Of a stretch of DNA of 41,582 bases, positions 34,451 through 41,582 are shown one piece after another. Source of the DNA: Methylococcales bacterium. Lineage in GTDB: Bacteria; Pseudomonadota; Gammaproteobacteria; Methylococcales; Methylomonadaceae. Under the pieces are notes generated by a model that worked only from the letters and a program-made list of their open reading frames with translations, did not search any database and was not told the origin of the DNA. Position 1 is the stretch's first letter; the number at the start of each line of letters is the position of its first letter. Made by a program: the position numbers and the translations under genes. Location: NCBI GenBank assembly GCA_023144875.1, contig JAGLEW010000013.1, forward strand, positions 1 through 41,582, written 5' to 3'.

Positions 34451-34985
34451 AACTGATAATCCTCGCTTACTTTTAGTCGATGATGATAAAACATTTTGCA
34501 CGGTGCTTAAATCCGCTTTAAAAAAACGAGCTTTTGACGTAAGCATCGCCAATGACATTAAACATGGCTTGATATTAGCCGAAGAAACCGAACCCGAATA
34601 CGCGGTTATTGATTTACGAATTGGACATGATTCAGGCTTAGAAATGGTCAAGAAGCTCATTTCATTGGATGACAATACTCGCATCATTATGCTAACAGGG
34701 TTTGCCAGCATCGCTACCGCCGTAGAAGCGATTAAACTCGGCGCCATTCACTATTTAACCAAACCAGCCAATGCGGATGAAATCGTCAATGCTTTACATA
34801 AAAACCAAGGCGATTCCTCGGTTGAGATCAATGAAAATCCATTATCAGTAAAGCGATTAGAGTGGGAACATTTACAAACGGTCTTAATGCAATACGATGG
34901 TAATATTTCCGCCGCCGCCCGTGCCTTAAAAATGCACCGCCGCACCTTACAACGCAAGCTTGATAAACGCCCTGTTAAAGAATAA
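34443..34985 (+). CDS. regA: Response regulator, RegA/PrrA family
   Basis: About 180 residues from the ATG at 34443, overlapping the regB stop by 8 bp. A receiver domain (about 8-120) has acidic residues DDD (13-15), phosphoacceptor D57 (AVIDLRIGH), Thr in MLTGFAS and Lys in LTKPA. A C-terminal Fis-like helix-turn-helix (about 135-178) reads GNISAAARALKMHRRTLQRKL, nearly the canonical RegA DNA-binding segment. The partner kinase is RegB. In Rhodobacter, RegA controls photosynthesis, carbon fixation, nitrogen and respiratory oxidase genes; targets here are unknown. Confidence 0.93.
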   Translation: MIETDNPRLLLVDDDKTFCTVLKSALKKRAFDVSIANDIKHGLILAEETEPEYAVIDLRIGHDSGLEMVKKLISLDDNTRIIMLTGFASIATAVEAIKLGAIHYLTKPANADEIVNALHKNQGDSSVEINENPLSVKRLEWEHLQTVLMQYDGNISAAARALKMHRRTLQRKLDKRPVKE

Positions 34986-35006
34986 AAAATAATCTAACTT
35001 TTTCGG

Positions 35007-35012
35007 TATAAT
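35007..35012 (+). promoter_or_regulatory. -10 element upstream of tRNA-Arg
   Basis: A perfect TATAAT lies 13 bp upstream of the tRNA 5' end. No good -35 element is visible 16-18 bp further upstream, where the end of regA lies. Confidence 0.4.
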
Positions 35013-35025
35013 AATTACCCAAAAT

Positions 35026-35102
35026 GTCTCCGTGGCACAATAGGATAGCGCAGCCCCCTCCTAAGGGGCAGGTTACAGGTTCGATTCCTGTCGGGGACAC
35101 CA
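35026..35102 (+). tRNA. tRNA-Arg (CCT)
   Basis: A 77-nt gene with encoded CCA (35100-35102). The acceptor stem GTCTCCG pairs with CGGGGAC with one T:G pair; the anticodon stem is GCCCC/GGGGC with loop CTCCTAA, giving anticodon CCT for AGG codons. The T arm is ACAGG-TTCGATT-CCTGT. It is followed by a T-rich stretch rather than a hairpin terminator, then by the end of the putative nuclease gene on the other strand. Confidence 0.96.
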
Positions 35103-35171
35103 TTTTTCTTTTTTATCATTTTCAATTCTTACGATCATTAAAACGTTGGAACGAGATAAGTGCAAGTTAAT

Positions 35172-36173
35172 TTACGTCAATAACAACAAGGTTTTTCGGT
35201 TAAGTTGACTGGTCGGAAAAACACCCTCCATTTCAGAACAATATTCAAATTCATCGTAAACTTCATCCGCTAAAAAAATATAAGTTCCATGATTGCGAAT
35301 AGTTTCTGCTTTTGCTTTGTTCAGATCTAAACCAATAGTAATTTCAATCATTACATCAATATTACTGGTCAAACTTGTTTTAATAAATTGCTTGTATCGT
35401 TCTCGTAACGTTTTTTTGGCACCAATACCGTAAGAACGTCCTTCTAATTGAAACCAAAAATCAAACTCAGTACTGGCATCATTTACATCATGGGTTTTTT
35501 GAATATCATTTTTTTCAAGCCCAACATCTCTTAATAAAACGGAATAAATTCTATCCTCATAATTAATGCCAGAATCAGAAATAATTGACTGATTCATGCT
35601 CTCATTAAAAACCAGCATAAAAATTTGATTGGGTTCGACACCGATACTCTGTAAATAACGTGCATCATCCGATAAGGACTGTAAATAATCCATCGCTAAT
35701 TGCGATATGAATTGAGTGTTATTCACCTCTAAATTTTCAAAAAACACCAATGCTAATAATGCACCATTGACACGAGTGCTGTATGGATTTAACAACGAAA
35801 GTCTATCGTATTCCAATGATAATGGCGGTAATTTTCGCATTGAGTCACTAATCAATGATTGTTTTAATTTAGCTTCTGCTAACAGTAAATCCTTAATCGA
35901 ATATAAACGAAGACTAAATACAAATAACCGCAAATAATCCGCATTATTAATTCGATTTATGACGGTTAAAAACTCGCTTTTCTTTTTGCCTTTTAATTTT
36001 TCTACCTCAATATAAATTGCTTCAACTGTTTGTTCCCAATTATTCAAATGACAAATATCCAGTATTGCATTTGTTTGATTTGTAGTTAATTTAGTTTTAA
36101 CCAAATGTTTTAAGAAAAAATAAAAATTTAAGTTAATACCAAATTTAGGTTCACTGATTTCAAGTTTTTTCAT
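35172..36173 (-). CDS. Putative type II restriction endonuclease, family unrecognised
   Basis: A 333-residue protein of no recognised family. Its start overlaps the methyltransferase stop by 14 bp, so the two are translationally coupled. The C-terminal part has the layout of a PD-(D/E)XK nuclease: E207 in a helix (NYEDRIYSVLLRD), D238 in a strand (STEFDFWFQLEG), then GIGAKKTLRERYKQF (K253/K254). Similar K-T-x-R-E/D-R-W/Y-x-Q sequences occur in type II restriction enzymes of the EcoRII-like group. The N-terminal 190 residues are Leu/Ser/Asn-rich and helical, with no motif seen. Function is inferred from motif and location. It might instead be a methylation-dependent nuclease or a partner of another type. 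Confidence 0.6.
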   Translation of the reverse strand: MKKLEISEPKFGINLNFYFFLKHLVKTKLTTNQTNAILDICHLNNWEQTVEAIYIEVEKLKGKKKSEFLTVINRINNADYLRLFVFSLRLYSIKDLLLAEAKLKQSLISDSMRKLPPLSLEYDRLSLLNPYSTRVNGALLALVFFENLEVNNTQFISQLAMDYLQSLSDDARYLQSIGVEPNQIFMLVFNESMNQSIISDSGINYEDRIYSVLLRDVGLEKNDIQKTHDVNDASTEFDFWFQLEGRSYGIGAKKTLRERYKQFIKTSLTSNIDVMIEITIGLDLNKAKAETIRNHGTYIFLADEVYDEFEYCSEMEGVFPTSQLNRKTLLLLT

Positions 36174-37119
36174 ATTGATTTAAAGTATTCGAAATTGATT
36201 TTGCTAAAGCGGTTATCACAGGTACGGCAACACTATTACCAAATTGTCGATACGCTTGAGTATCACTAACAGGAATATTAAAGTTTTCAGGAAAACCTTG
36301 TAGCCGAGCCGCTTCTCTTGGCGTAATTTTTCGAGGGTTTTTTCCTTTTTGTTCAATTAAAATTTCTGACCCATCCTTGTAATACCTCGCAGAAATTGTG
36401 CTGGTATAAGGCGATGATTGATTAAATATTGAATAACCAAAACCATTTCCTTTTGCTTTGTGAGCCAATTTTCTACGTTGATGCCCAGCCCATAACTTAT
36501 CTGAGATTGTATATTTATCGTCAACAGTCACGTCTAAAATATCACCCACTTCAACCGCTCTATTAGGCGAATCAGGAAATTTAAAATTAACATCCTCTAA
36601 AAAAGCAACAATATAAATCCGTTCTCTGTTTTGAGGAACGCCAAAATATTTAGCATTCAAAATTTTAGAAAAAACATGATAACCTAATATTTCAAGTGAA
36701 TGCTTAACCGTTGCAAAAGTATCGCCTTTATTGTGGCTTTTAAACCCTTTTACATTTTCTAAAAATACTATTTTTGGGCGATGCACTCGTGCTATTTCTA
36801 AAATATTAAAAAACAATGTGCCTCTCGTATCACTAAAGCCTTTTTTATGACCTGCATTGGAAAATGGCTGGCAAGGGAACCCCGCTAATAGCACATCAAA
36901 ATCAGGTAATTTTTCAGGGGTAATTTGAGTGATATCGCCTGAAGGACACTCTCCAAAATTAGCCTGATAAGTCTGTTGGGAAAACTTATCCCATTCCGAT
37001 GAAAAGACACATTTTCCAAAAAAAGGTGCAAAACCTTGCCTAACCCCACCTATTCCAGCGAATAAATCAATAAATTTTAAATTATTTTGCATAGTTTTTA
37101 GTGTTTCTAAATCTGACAT
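36160..37119 (-). CDS. DNA (cytosine-5-)-methyltransferase of a type II R-M system
   Basis: A 319-residue C5-cytosine methyltransferase. Ordered motifs are FAGIGGVRQGF (I), GFPCQPFSNAG (IV, catalytic C83), ENVKGF (VI), QNRERIYIV (VIII), ITPREAARLQGFPENF (IX) and FGNSVAVPVI (X). The target recognition region contains SARYYKDGSEILI, seen in enzymes for CC-type sites such as those of Dcm and HpaII; the actual site is not known. The start is 4 bp after the cobS stop, and an internal ATG at codon 10 is an alternative. AGGGG lies upstream. It overlaps the nuclease gene. Methylation would protect DNA from the partner nuclease. Confidence 0.93.
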   Translation of the reverse strand: MSDLETLKTMQNNLKFIDLFAGIGGVRQGFAPFFGKCVFSSEWDKFSQQTYQANFGECPSGDITQITPEKLPDFDVLLAGFPCQPFSNAGHKKGFSDTRGTLFFNILEIARVHRPKIVFLENVKGFKSHNKGDTFATVKHSLEILGYHVFSKILNAKYFGVPQNRERIYIVAFLEDVNFKFPDSPNRAVEVGDILDVTVDDKYTISDKLWAGHQRRKLAHKAKGNGFGYSIFNQSSPYTSTISARYYKDGSEILIEQKGKNPRKITPREAARLQGFPENFNIPVSDTQAYRQFGNSVAVPVITALAKSISNTLNQYEKT

Positions 37120-37123
37120 AACG

Positions 37124-37843
37124 TTAAATAACCCCTAACAATAAAATCGTTTCAACAAGCTCAACACTTGCGCCATAAACATCACCATTGACCCCACCTA
37201 ATCGTTGTTGTGCCAAATAGCGTATTGAAAAAATCAATGTAATCGCGGATAAAATCACCCAAAAACCCACGCTATAAATGCCTATAATTGCACAAAGAAG
37301 TAGAAGGGGAACGGCTTCTTTTTTGGGAAAATATTTATTTAAATTTTTAGCCAATCCATTAGGGTTTATATAAGGGCTATTTGCCATTAAAACGAGTATG
37401 GCACTGCGGCCTAAAAAAGGGATGATGATTAATAAGAGTAGATAATTTTTTTGGGCTAATAATTCGGTTAAGGCGATCCATTTTATGCCGAGCGTTAAAA
37501 TTAATATCACCACCGCTAACACGCCTATGTGTGGGTCTTTCATTATTTCTAGGGTTCGTGCGCGATTATTTAAGCCCCCTGCCCAACCATCGGCACAATC
37601 AGCGAGGCCGTCTAAATGTAATCCGCCTGTGATTAAAACCCAGCCACTTAATAAAATCGCCGCTTGAATATTATTGGAAAAATGGGGGATGAAAACGAGG
37701 ATGAGGCCTAATAAACCACCAATAACAGCGCCAACCAGTGGATAAAATAAAACGGTTCTTCCCCATTGCTGATCGGGGACGTGAATGTTAAGAGGAAGGG
37801 GAATTCTGGTTAAAAATTGCAGGGCTAATAAGAAATTAACCAC
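37124..37843 (-). CDS. cobS: Adenosylcobinamide-GDP ribazoletransferase (cobalamin synthase)
   Basis: A 239-residue integral membrane enzyme with about six hydrophobic helices that joins adenosylcobinamide-GDP and alpha-ribazole in the last steps of B12 synthesis. The diagnostic GGLHLDGLADCADGWAGG and FLTRIPLP, with FYPLVGAVIGG, are present. Length is close to the roughly 250 residues of the family. It follows the protein kinase gene by 1 bp and precedes the methyltransferase by 4 bp. No other cobalamin gene is in the window. Confidence 0.95.
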   Translation of the reverse strand: MVNFLLALQFLTRIPLPLNIHVPDQQWGRTVLFYPLVGAVIGGLLGLILVFIPHFSNNIQAAILLSGWVLITGGLHLDGLADCADGWAGGLNNRARTLEIMKDPHIGVLAVVILILTLGIKWIALTELLAQKNYLLLLIIIPFLGRSAILVLMANSPYINPNGLAKNLNKYFPKKEAVPLLLLCAIIGIYSVGFWVILSAITLIFSIRYLAQQRLGGVNGDVYGASVELVETILLLGVI

Positions 37844-37844
37844 T

Positions 37845-38741
37845 TTATTTTTTTAGCGCATCAATTAATTCTTGTGCCGTTTGTGGTCTTTCTGAAGGTT
37901 GGACGGCGGTTGCCCAGTCAATTGCTTCTAATAAATAGATTGGTAATTTTCGTTTATAGGCTTTAACGGCTGGAATAGTCGCATCATTTTTTAAACGTTT
38001 AATTGAGGATTGCATCGCTTTACGATCAAGGCATGAACGCATACTTGCACCAACGGCATAGAGGTCTGTCCAAGGGCCTACGCGTCTTTTATGTGAATAT
38101 TGTTCCATAGCGGAAAAGCCATTTGTAATGACTAAGGCTTGGCGCGTGTCAAGAGCTTTATCAAATTTATGAATAGCGCCAAAGTCTAAGAGTAAAGGCG
38201 AGTTTTCTGGGCGAATTAATATATTCCCTGGTTTTATATCTAAATGCACAATTTTATGCGCGTGCATTTCAACAATCCCTTCTAATAATCCCGTAAAAAC
38301 AGGGACAAGAAATTCTTCGTCCATCACGAGGGTTTTATTGATGACAATTTTATTAAGCCCCAGCCCATAATCATAATTCATGACCATGTAAACAGTTGAA
38401 TTTGCTCTAAAAAAATTAGTCACTTCCACAATGTTTTTATGCTTAAGTTGCGCTAATATTTTAGCCTCTTCATAGAACAAAGACAATCCTTTAAAAAATA
38501 AAACTTTGTCTTCTTTGCTATTGGGCACAATGTCATTATTCCATGTTCTATGTGCTTGTTTTCTAGGTAAATATTCTTTAATCGCTACTTGGGTTTGGTC
38601 TTCAAGTCGCCGTGCTAAATACACAAAGCTAAAGCCACCGCTGGCTAACTCACGCTCTATCATATACTGGTCTACAATAGTACCCGATGGTAAGTAATTC
38701 CATTGATCAGGGTAATTTTTAGGGTCGTAAGATTCAGACAT
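37845..38741 (-). CDS. Serine/threonine protein kinase, soluble
   Basis: A 298-residue Hanks-type kinase without a membrane helix or extra domain. Visible motifs are the Gly loop (ELASGGFSFVYLA), VAIKEYLP (K55), the helix C Glu (E92 region), HLDIKPGNILI (H166, D168, N173) and DFG (186-188). The usual HRD Arg is Leu, so the activation-loop contact is lost and the kinase is probably of the non-RD type. KEYLP is common in proteobacterial stand-alone kinases. Substrates are unknown. Its start lies 20 bp from the divergent yicC start, so promoters must overlap coding sequence. It runs directly into cobS. Confidence 0.88.
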   Translation of the reverse strand: MSESYDPKNYPDQWNYLPSGTIVDQYMIERELASGGFSFVYLARRLEDQTQVAIKEYLPRKQAHRTWNNDIVPNSKEDKVLFFKGLSLFYEEAKILAQLKHKNIVEVTNFFRANSTVYMVMNYDYGLGLNKIVINKTLVMDEEFLVPVFTGLLEGIVEMHAHKIVHLDIKPGNILIRPENSPLLLDFGAIHKFDKALDTRQALVITNGFSAMEQYSHKRRVGPWTDLYAVGASMRSCLDRKAMQSSIKRLKNDATIPAVKAYKRKLPIYLLEAIDWATAVQPSERPQTAQELIDALKK

Positions 38742-38761
38742 TATAAAAAAGGTTAAATAAT

Positions 38762-39628
38762 ATGATAAAAAGTATGACGGCTTTTGCCAATAGTGAAACT
38801 CAGTTTGGCAGTTTAACCATAAATTGTGAACTACGCTCAGTTAATCATCGTTATTGTGATATTTCTTTCAAACTTCCCGAACAATTGCGGTTTTTAGAAG
38901 GGGATTTACGCTCTATTATTAACGCTAAAATTAAGCGGGGGAAAGTTGAGTGCTGTTTTAATTATAAAAAGCATTCTCAAAATGATCAACTGTTTACTAT
39001 TAATCATCACGCCGTTAAAGCGTTAATCCATGCAACCTCTGAAATTGAAACGTTAATGCAACATCCTATAGGGTTTTCAGCGTTAGATGTATTAGCCTTT
39101 AACGGTATTCAACAAGAAACTCCATTGGATCAAGACAATTTAAAATCCTCTATTCTTGCTTTGCTCGTAAACACTGTTGAGAATATCATTAATGCTCGAA
39201 TACGTGAAGGTGAAAAACTGCAAATTTTTTTAGAAACCCATTGCCAAAAAATGAATGACTATGTGACTATGGCAACTCAACGAATGCCTCAGGTTATATC
39301 ACTCATTCGTCATAAATTACAGACACGTATTAATGAGTTTGTTAACACGCCAAACCTTGAACGCTTTGAACAAGAAATTGTTTTTATGATGCAAAAATTA
39401 GACGTGACTGAAGAGTTAGAACGTTTAGAAACCCATATTAGTGAAACTCAACGTATTTTAAATCAGCAAGGGCCTGTAGGTCGCCGATTAGATTTTTTAA
39501 TGCAAGAGATGAATCGTGAGGCGAATACCTTAGGGTCAAAATCCGCCGATCAAGAAATGACCCAAATTTCAATAGAACTTAAGGTGTTGATTGAACAAAT
39601 GCGCGAACAAATTCAAAATATTGAATAA
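38762..39628 (+). CDS. yicC: YicC family endoribonuclease
   Basis: A 288-residue protein with the YicC N-terminal domain (SMTAFANSETQFG and CELRSVNHRYCDISFKLPE) and the DUF1732 C-terminal domain (GRRLDFLMQEMNREANTLGS). E. coli YicC has been described as an RNase affecting small-RNA stability. Its start has AAGG 9 bp upstream. It is divergent from the kinase and converges on batD with 5 bp between stops. The usual neighbour gmk is not adjacent. Confidence 0.94.
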   Translation: MIKSMTAFANSETQFGSLTINCELRSVNHRYCDISFKLPEQLRFLEGDLRSIINAKIKRGKVECCFNYKKHSQNDQLFTINHHAVKALIHATSEIETLMQHPIGFSALDVLAFNGIQQETPLDQDNLKSSILALLVNTVENIINARIREGEKLQIFLETHCQKMNDYVTMATQRMPQVISLIRHKLQTRINEFVNTPNLERFEQEIVFMMQKLDVTEELERLETHISETQRILNQQGPVGRRLDFLMQEMNREANTLGSKSADQEMTQISIELKVLIEQMREQIQNIE

Positions 39629-39633
39629 TAGCT

Positions 39634-41292
39634 TTAAATTCGATAAAGCGATTCGAGCATGTCATCCTCTGATTTTTTAGGTACTTTTTTAATTATTTTA
39701 TGTGCGTTGAACGCTTTTAATAAAAGCTCACCCGACCAATCCTGTGGAAATTGGCTGTATAAATTTTGATTCAGCACTAAAATTTCATCGCGTAAATCAG
39801 GACTGCAAAAAGGGGCTAAAGTACCCAAACTTGATGAGTCATACTCATTTAATTGACCCCACGCCAATAAAACTTTTTTACTCGCTTGAAGATCGTTTTC
39901 ATTGCATGCCACGGTTAGTGATTTTTTAAGCGCTCGCGCACTTATATTTTGCGATACATCCTCAGTTTTTTTCACAGGTGTTTTTTTATAAAACAGTTTC
40001 CATAAAGTAATTATCCATGCAATCGCAAAAAAAGCACTCAAAATTTGCCACATATTATTGTTATTTGAGTCTATTTTTAATTGACTTTTTTCAATGATTA
40101 TCGGTTTAACAACTTGAGCTTCGGCATTTTTAGGTATTTCAACACTGCCACCAACCGCTGTAATCACTTTTTCAGCCAAGGTTACTGTTTCTATCTTGCC
40201 TGTTTTAAGGTTAAACCAATCAATGCTGATTTTAGGTAAGCTGTAGTTTCCGTTTTTAGAAGAAATAAAGGCAATTTTTTCTTCTCGAACTCCAATAATT
40301 CCGATTTCCGTTCTTTTTTCCTTTAAACTCGGCTTATCTGGATAGGTTTTTAAATTTTCATTGGCAATAGCGGGTTGTAATGTCGGTAATTGCCCCATCA
40401 TGACCCCATCTGCTTCTAAGGTTAACGTACGAGTTAAAGGCTCACCCACTTTTATATTATTGGTATCCCCAGACCATTGCTCGCTTAGCACCATTTTATT
40501 GGCGACTAACCACTGTTTACCTTGAAAACTGGCAGGAATCGCCTGAACCTCTAATTTAACTTCTTTTGATTTTACTTCTGTTTGACGCGTTCTTTGTGCG
40601 CCAAATAAACGATTAAAACGCGCACTGTGATCTGCCACTATAATGGCTTTTAATGTTAAGGGCGGAATGATTAACGTACCACTTTTTTGAGGAAATATCG
40701 CATAAGATCGCTCCGTAACTGCGTAAGACTGCCCCGCACGTTCGGTTCTATAATGTTTATCGTCCCCTATCTTTTCAATGACTGCATTGCTTATATTAGG
40801 CGCATCTAGGCTTGCCTCTACAATATCAACCCGTCTAAAAAAACGTAACGTATAAAGAACTTGCGATTGCACATACGCTTTTAAAGGAGTGACTTTTACT
40901 TCTAAAAAAATGGGAGCATCGTCTTCAATCGCTGGCACTTTTTCTTGAGTATCACTCACTTGAATAAAAATAGCGGAGCTATTCCAACGACCAAAATTTA
41001 TGGTAGGGATTTTAAGCTTTCCCGATTTCTTAGCAATCACCGTAAAAACCCATTGGATTTTAACCGAACGTTTTCCATTATTCCAAGACATAGAACTGCC
41101 ATCGCTTTTTTGTAAAACCTCAAAGTCTTTACTCAAGGCGCTAAAATCAGGCGTTTTATCAGGTGTTTCGTCAAGGGTGAAGGTTATATCAAAAGATTCA
41201 TTTAAATTAATTAAACTTCGATCAACACTGACCTCGACAGAACCTGCGAATAAAAAGGAGCTATAAAAGAATAAGAAAATAAAAAATCGCAT
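39634..41292 (-). CDS. batD: BatD-like (oxygen tolerance) protein
   Basis: A 552-residue protein with a signal peptide (about 1-16), beta-rich BatD repeats (about 18-380, starting GSVEVSVDRSLINLNESFDITFTLD), one membrane helix (about 408-430, WQILSAFFAIAWIITLWKL) and a cytoplasmic tail of about 120 residues. In Bacteroides, BatD belongs to the Bat aerotolerance operon, while homologues occur singly in many proteobacteria. No MoxR ATPase, batA, batB or TPR gene is adjacent within the window. It probably acts at the periplasmic face of the inner membrane; the molecular role is unknown. Confidence 0.85.
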   Translation of the reverse strand: MRFFIFLFFYSSFLFAGSVEVSVDRSLINLNESFDITFTLDETPDKTPDFSALSKDFEVLQKSDGSSMSWNNGKRSVKIQWVFTVIAKKSGKLKIPTINFGRWNSSAIFIQVSDTQEKVPAIEDDAPIFLEVKVTPLKAYVQSQVLYTLRFFRRVDIVEASLDAPNISNAVIEKIGDDKHYRTERAGQSYAVTERSYAIFPQKSGTLIIPPLTLKAIIVADHSARFNRLFGAQRTRQTEVKSKEVKLEVQAIPASFQGKQWLVANKMVLSEQWSGDTNNIKVGEPLTRTLTLEADGVMMGQLPTLQPAIANENLKTYPDKPSLKEKRTEIGIIGVREEKIAFISSKNGNYSLPKISIDWFNLKTGKIETVTLAEKVITAVGGSVEIPKNAEAQVVKPIIIEKSQLKIDSNNNNMWQILSAFFAIAWIITLWKLFYKKTPVKKTEDVSQNISARALKKSLTVACNENDLQASKKVLLAWGQLNEYDSSSLGTLAPFCSPDLRDEILVLNQNLYSQFPQDWSGELLLKAFNAHKIIKKVPKKSEDDMLESLYRI

Positions 41293-41346
41293 TGCTAAAG
41301 GTGAATAAATAAGAAAAAAACATCATTGTTTCAATCTATTTTAAAC

Positions 41347-41376
41347 TTAAGAGACGTAAAATCTCGCGTCTCTTAA
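41347..41376. terminator. Candidate terminator hairpin between the lytic transglycosylase and batD
   Basis: TTAAGAGACG (41347-41356) pairs perfectly with CGTCTCTTAA (41367-41376) around a 10-nt loop. A T run (41381-41386) follows on the plus strand, and only a weak one on the minus strand. It lies 41 bp past the stop of the right-hand gene, so it probably ends that transcript, possibly inefficiently. Confidence 0.5.
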
Positions 41377-41417
41377 ATGATTTTTTCAATGATATGGGTT
41401 AAAGAATAAAGTTGTGC

Positions 41418-41582
41418 TTAACCTTGATAATAAGCTAAGACTTTTTTAACATAATTACGGGTTTCTTTGTAAGGAGGCACGGTGCGATTGTATTTAAGTA
41501 CCGCTCCTTCACCCGCATTATAGCCTGCAACGGCTAATTTGGTTGAGTTAAACATTCTTAATAAAATTTTTAAATAATGCGT
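41418..41582 (-). CDS. Lytic transglycosylase (SLT domain), C-terminal fragment
   Basis: The last 54 codons of a gene that continues past the right edge. The sequence THYLKILLRMFNSTKLAVAG is followed by YNAGEGAVLKYNRTVPPYKETRNYV, the conserved C-terminal half of SLT domains (the YNAGEGAV and PPYxET motifs). It would cleave peptidoglycan in the periplasm, or assist cell-wall assembly of envelope machines. The catalytic Glu lies upstream of this fragment and is outside the window. Confidence 0.9.
   Translation of the reverse strand, partial: THYLKILLRMFNSTKLAVAGYNAGEGAVLKYNRTVPPYKETRNYVKKVLAYYQG

Noticed and set aside
35026..35171. Integration site of a genomic island at tRNA-Arg
   Set aside because: No integrase gene, excision gene or duplicated tRNA 3' end was seen; only the location hints at it.
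1..41582. CRISPR arrays, prophage genes, rRNA genes
   Set aside because: No regularly spaced repeats, phage structural genes or rRNA segments were seen on either strand.

Overview
The window looks like chromosomal DNA of an AT-rich gammaproteobacterium. The evidence is the gammaproteobacterial gene order initiator-tRNA(fMet)-rimP-nusA-infB-rbfA-truB-rpsO-pnp, a fimT-pilV-pilW-pilX-pilY1-pilE minor-pilin operon, LptE/HolA, MltF, RNase D and YicC. A membrane-anchored copper-protein cluster, a RegB/RegA redox two-component pair and a CHASE2 adenylate cyclase would fit a methanotroph-like (Methylococcales) or other respiratory lineage, but this placement is inference. There is no phage, complete insertion sequence or CRISPR array.

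Layout. 1-3215 (minus): a copper cluster of three exported proteins, each with an N-terminal signal and a C-terminal membrane anchor: an uncharacterised HGG-starting protein, a two-domain multicopper oxidase, and a type-1-copper cupredoxin cut by the left edge. 3481-7981 (plus): pgi, mltF and an RhlE-type DEAD-box helicase. 7978-8751: a DUF2809 membrane protein on the minus strand, then a gene-poor stretch with two interlocked inverted repeats and a possible tiny secreted peptide. 8752-17407 (minus): the transcription/translation operon from the initiator tRNA to pnp, with a promoter and several intrinsic terminators. 17470-18567 (plus): prfB, unusually without the programmed frameshift. 18568-25535 (minus): the minor-pilin operon, with a candidate sigma-54 promoter at 25651-25667. 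25788-28473 (minus): lptE-holA-nadA. 28577-30796 (plus): CHASE2 adenylate cyclase. 30799-33030 (minus): rnd, an MnmM/YtqB-like methyltransferase and an isolated pilin-like gene. 33095-34985 (plus): regB-regA, then tRNA-Arg(CCT) at 35026-35102. 35172-38741 (minus): protein kinase, cobS, then a C5-cytosine methyltransferase and an overlapping putative restriction endonuclease. 38762-39628 (plus): yicC. 39634-41582 (minus): a BatD-like protein and the C-terminus of a lytic transglycosylase cut by the right edge.

How the genes work together. The central operon makes translation initiation and ribosome maturation factors with RNA-decay and antitermination proteins. The pilin operon supplies the priming complex and PilY1 tip adhesin of type IV pili. 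The copper cluster is probably a periplasmic oxidase with its own electron carrier. RegBA is probably a quinone/redox-responsive regulator. The kinase-cobS-methyltransferase-nuclease run looks like a type II restriction-modification pair added behind housekeeping genes beside a tRNA. The least explained parts are the copper cluster, the unidentified nuclease and the structured stretch at 8380-8481.
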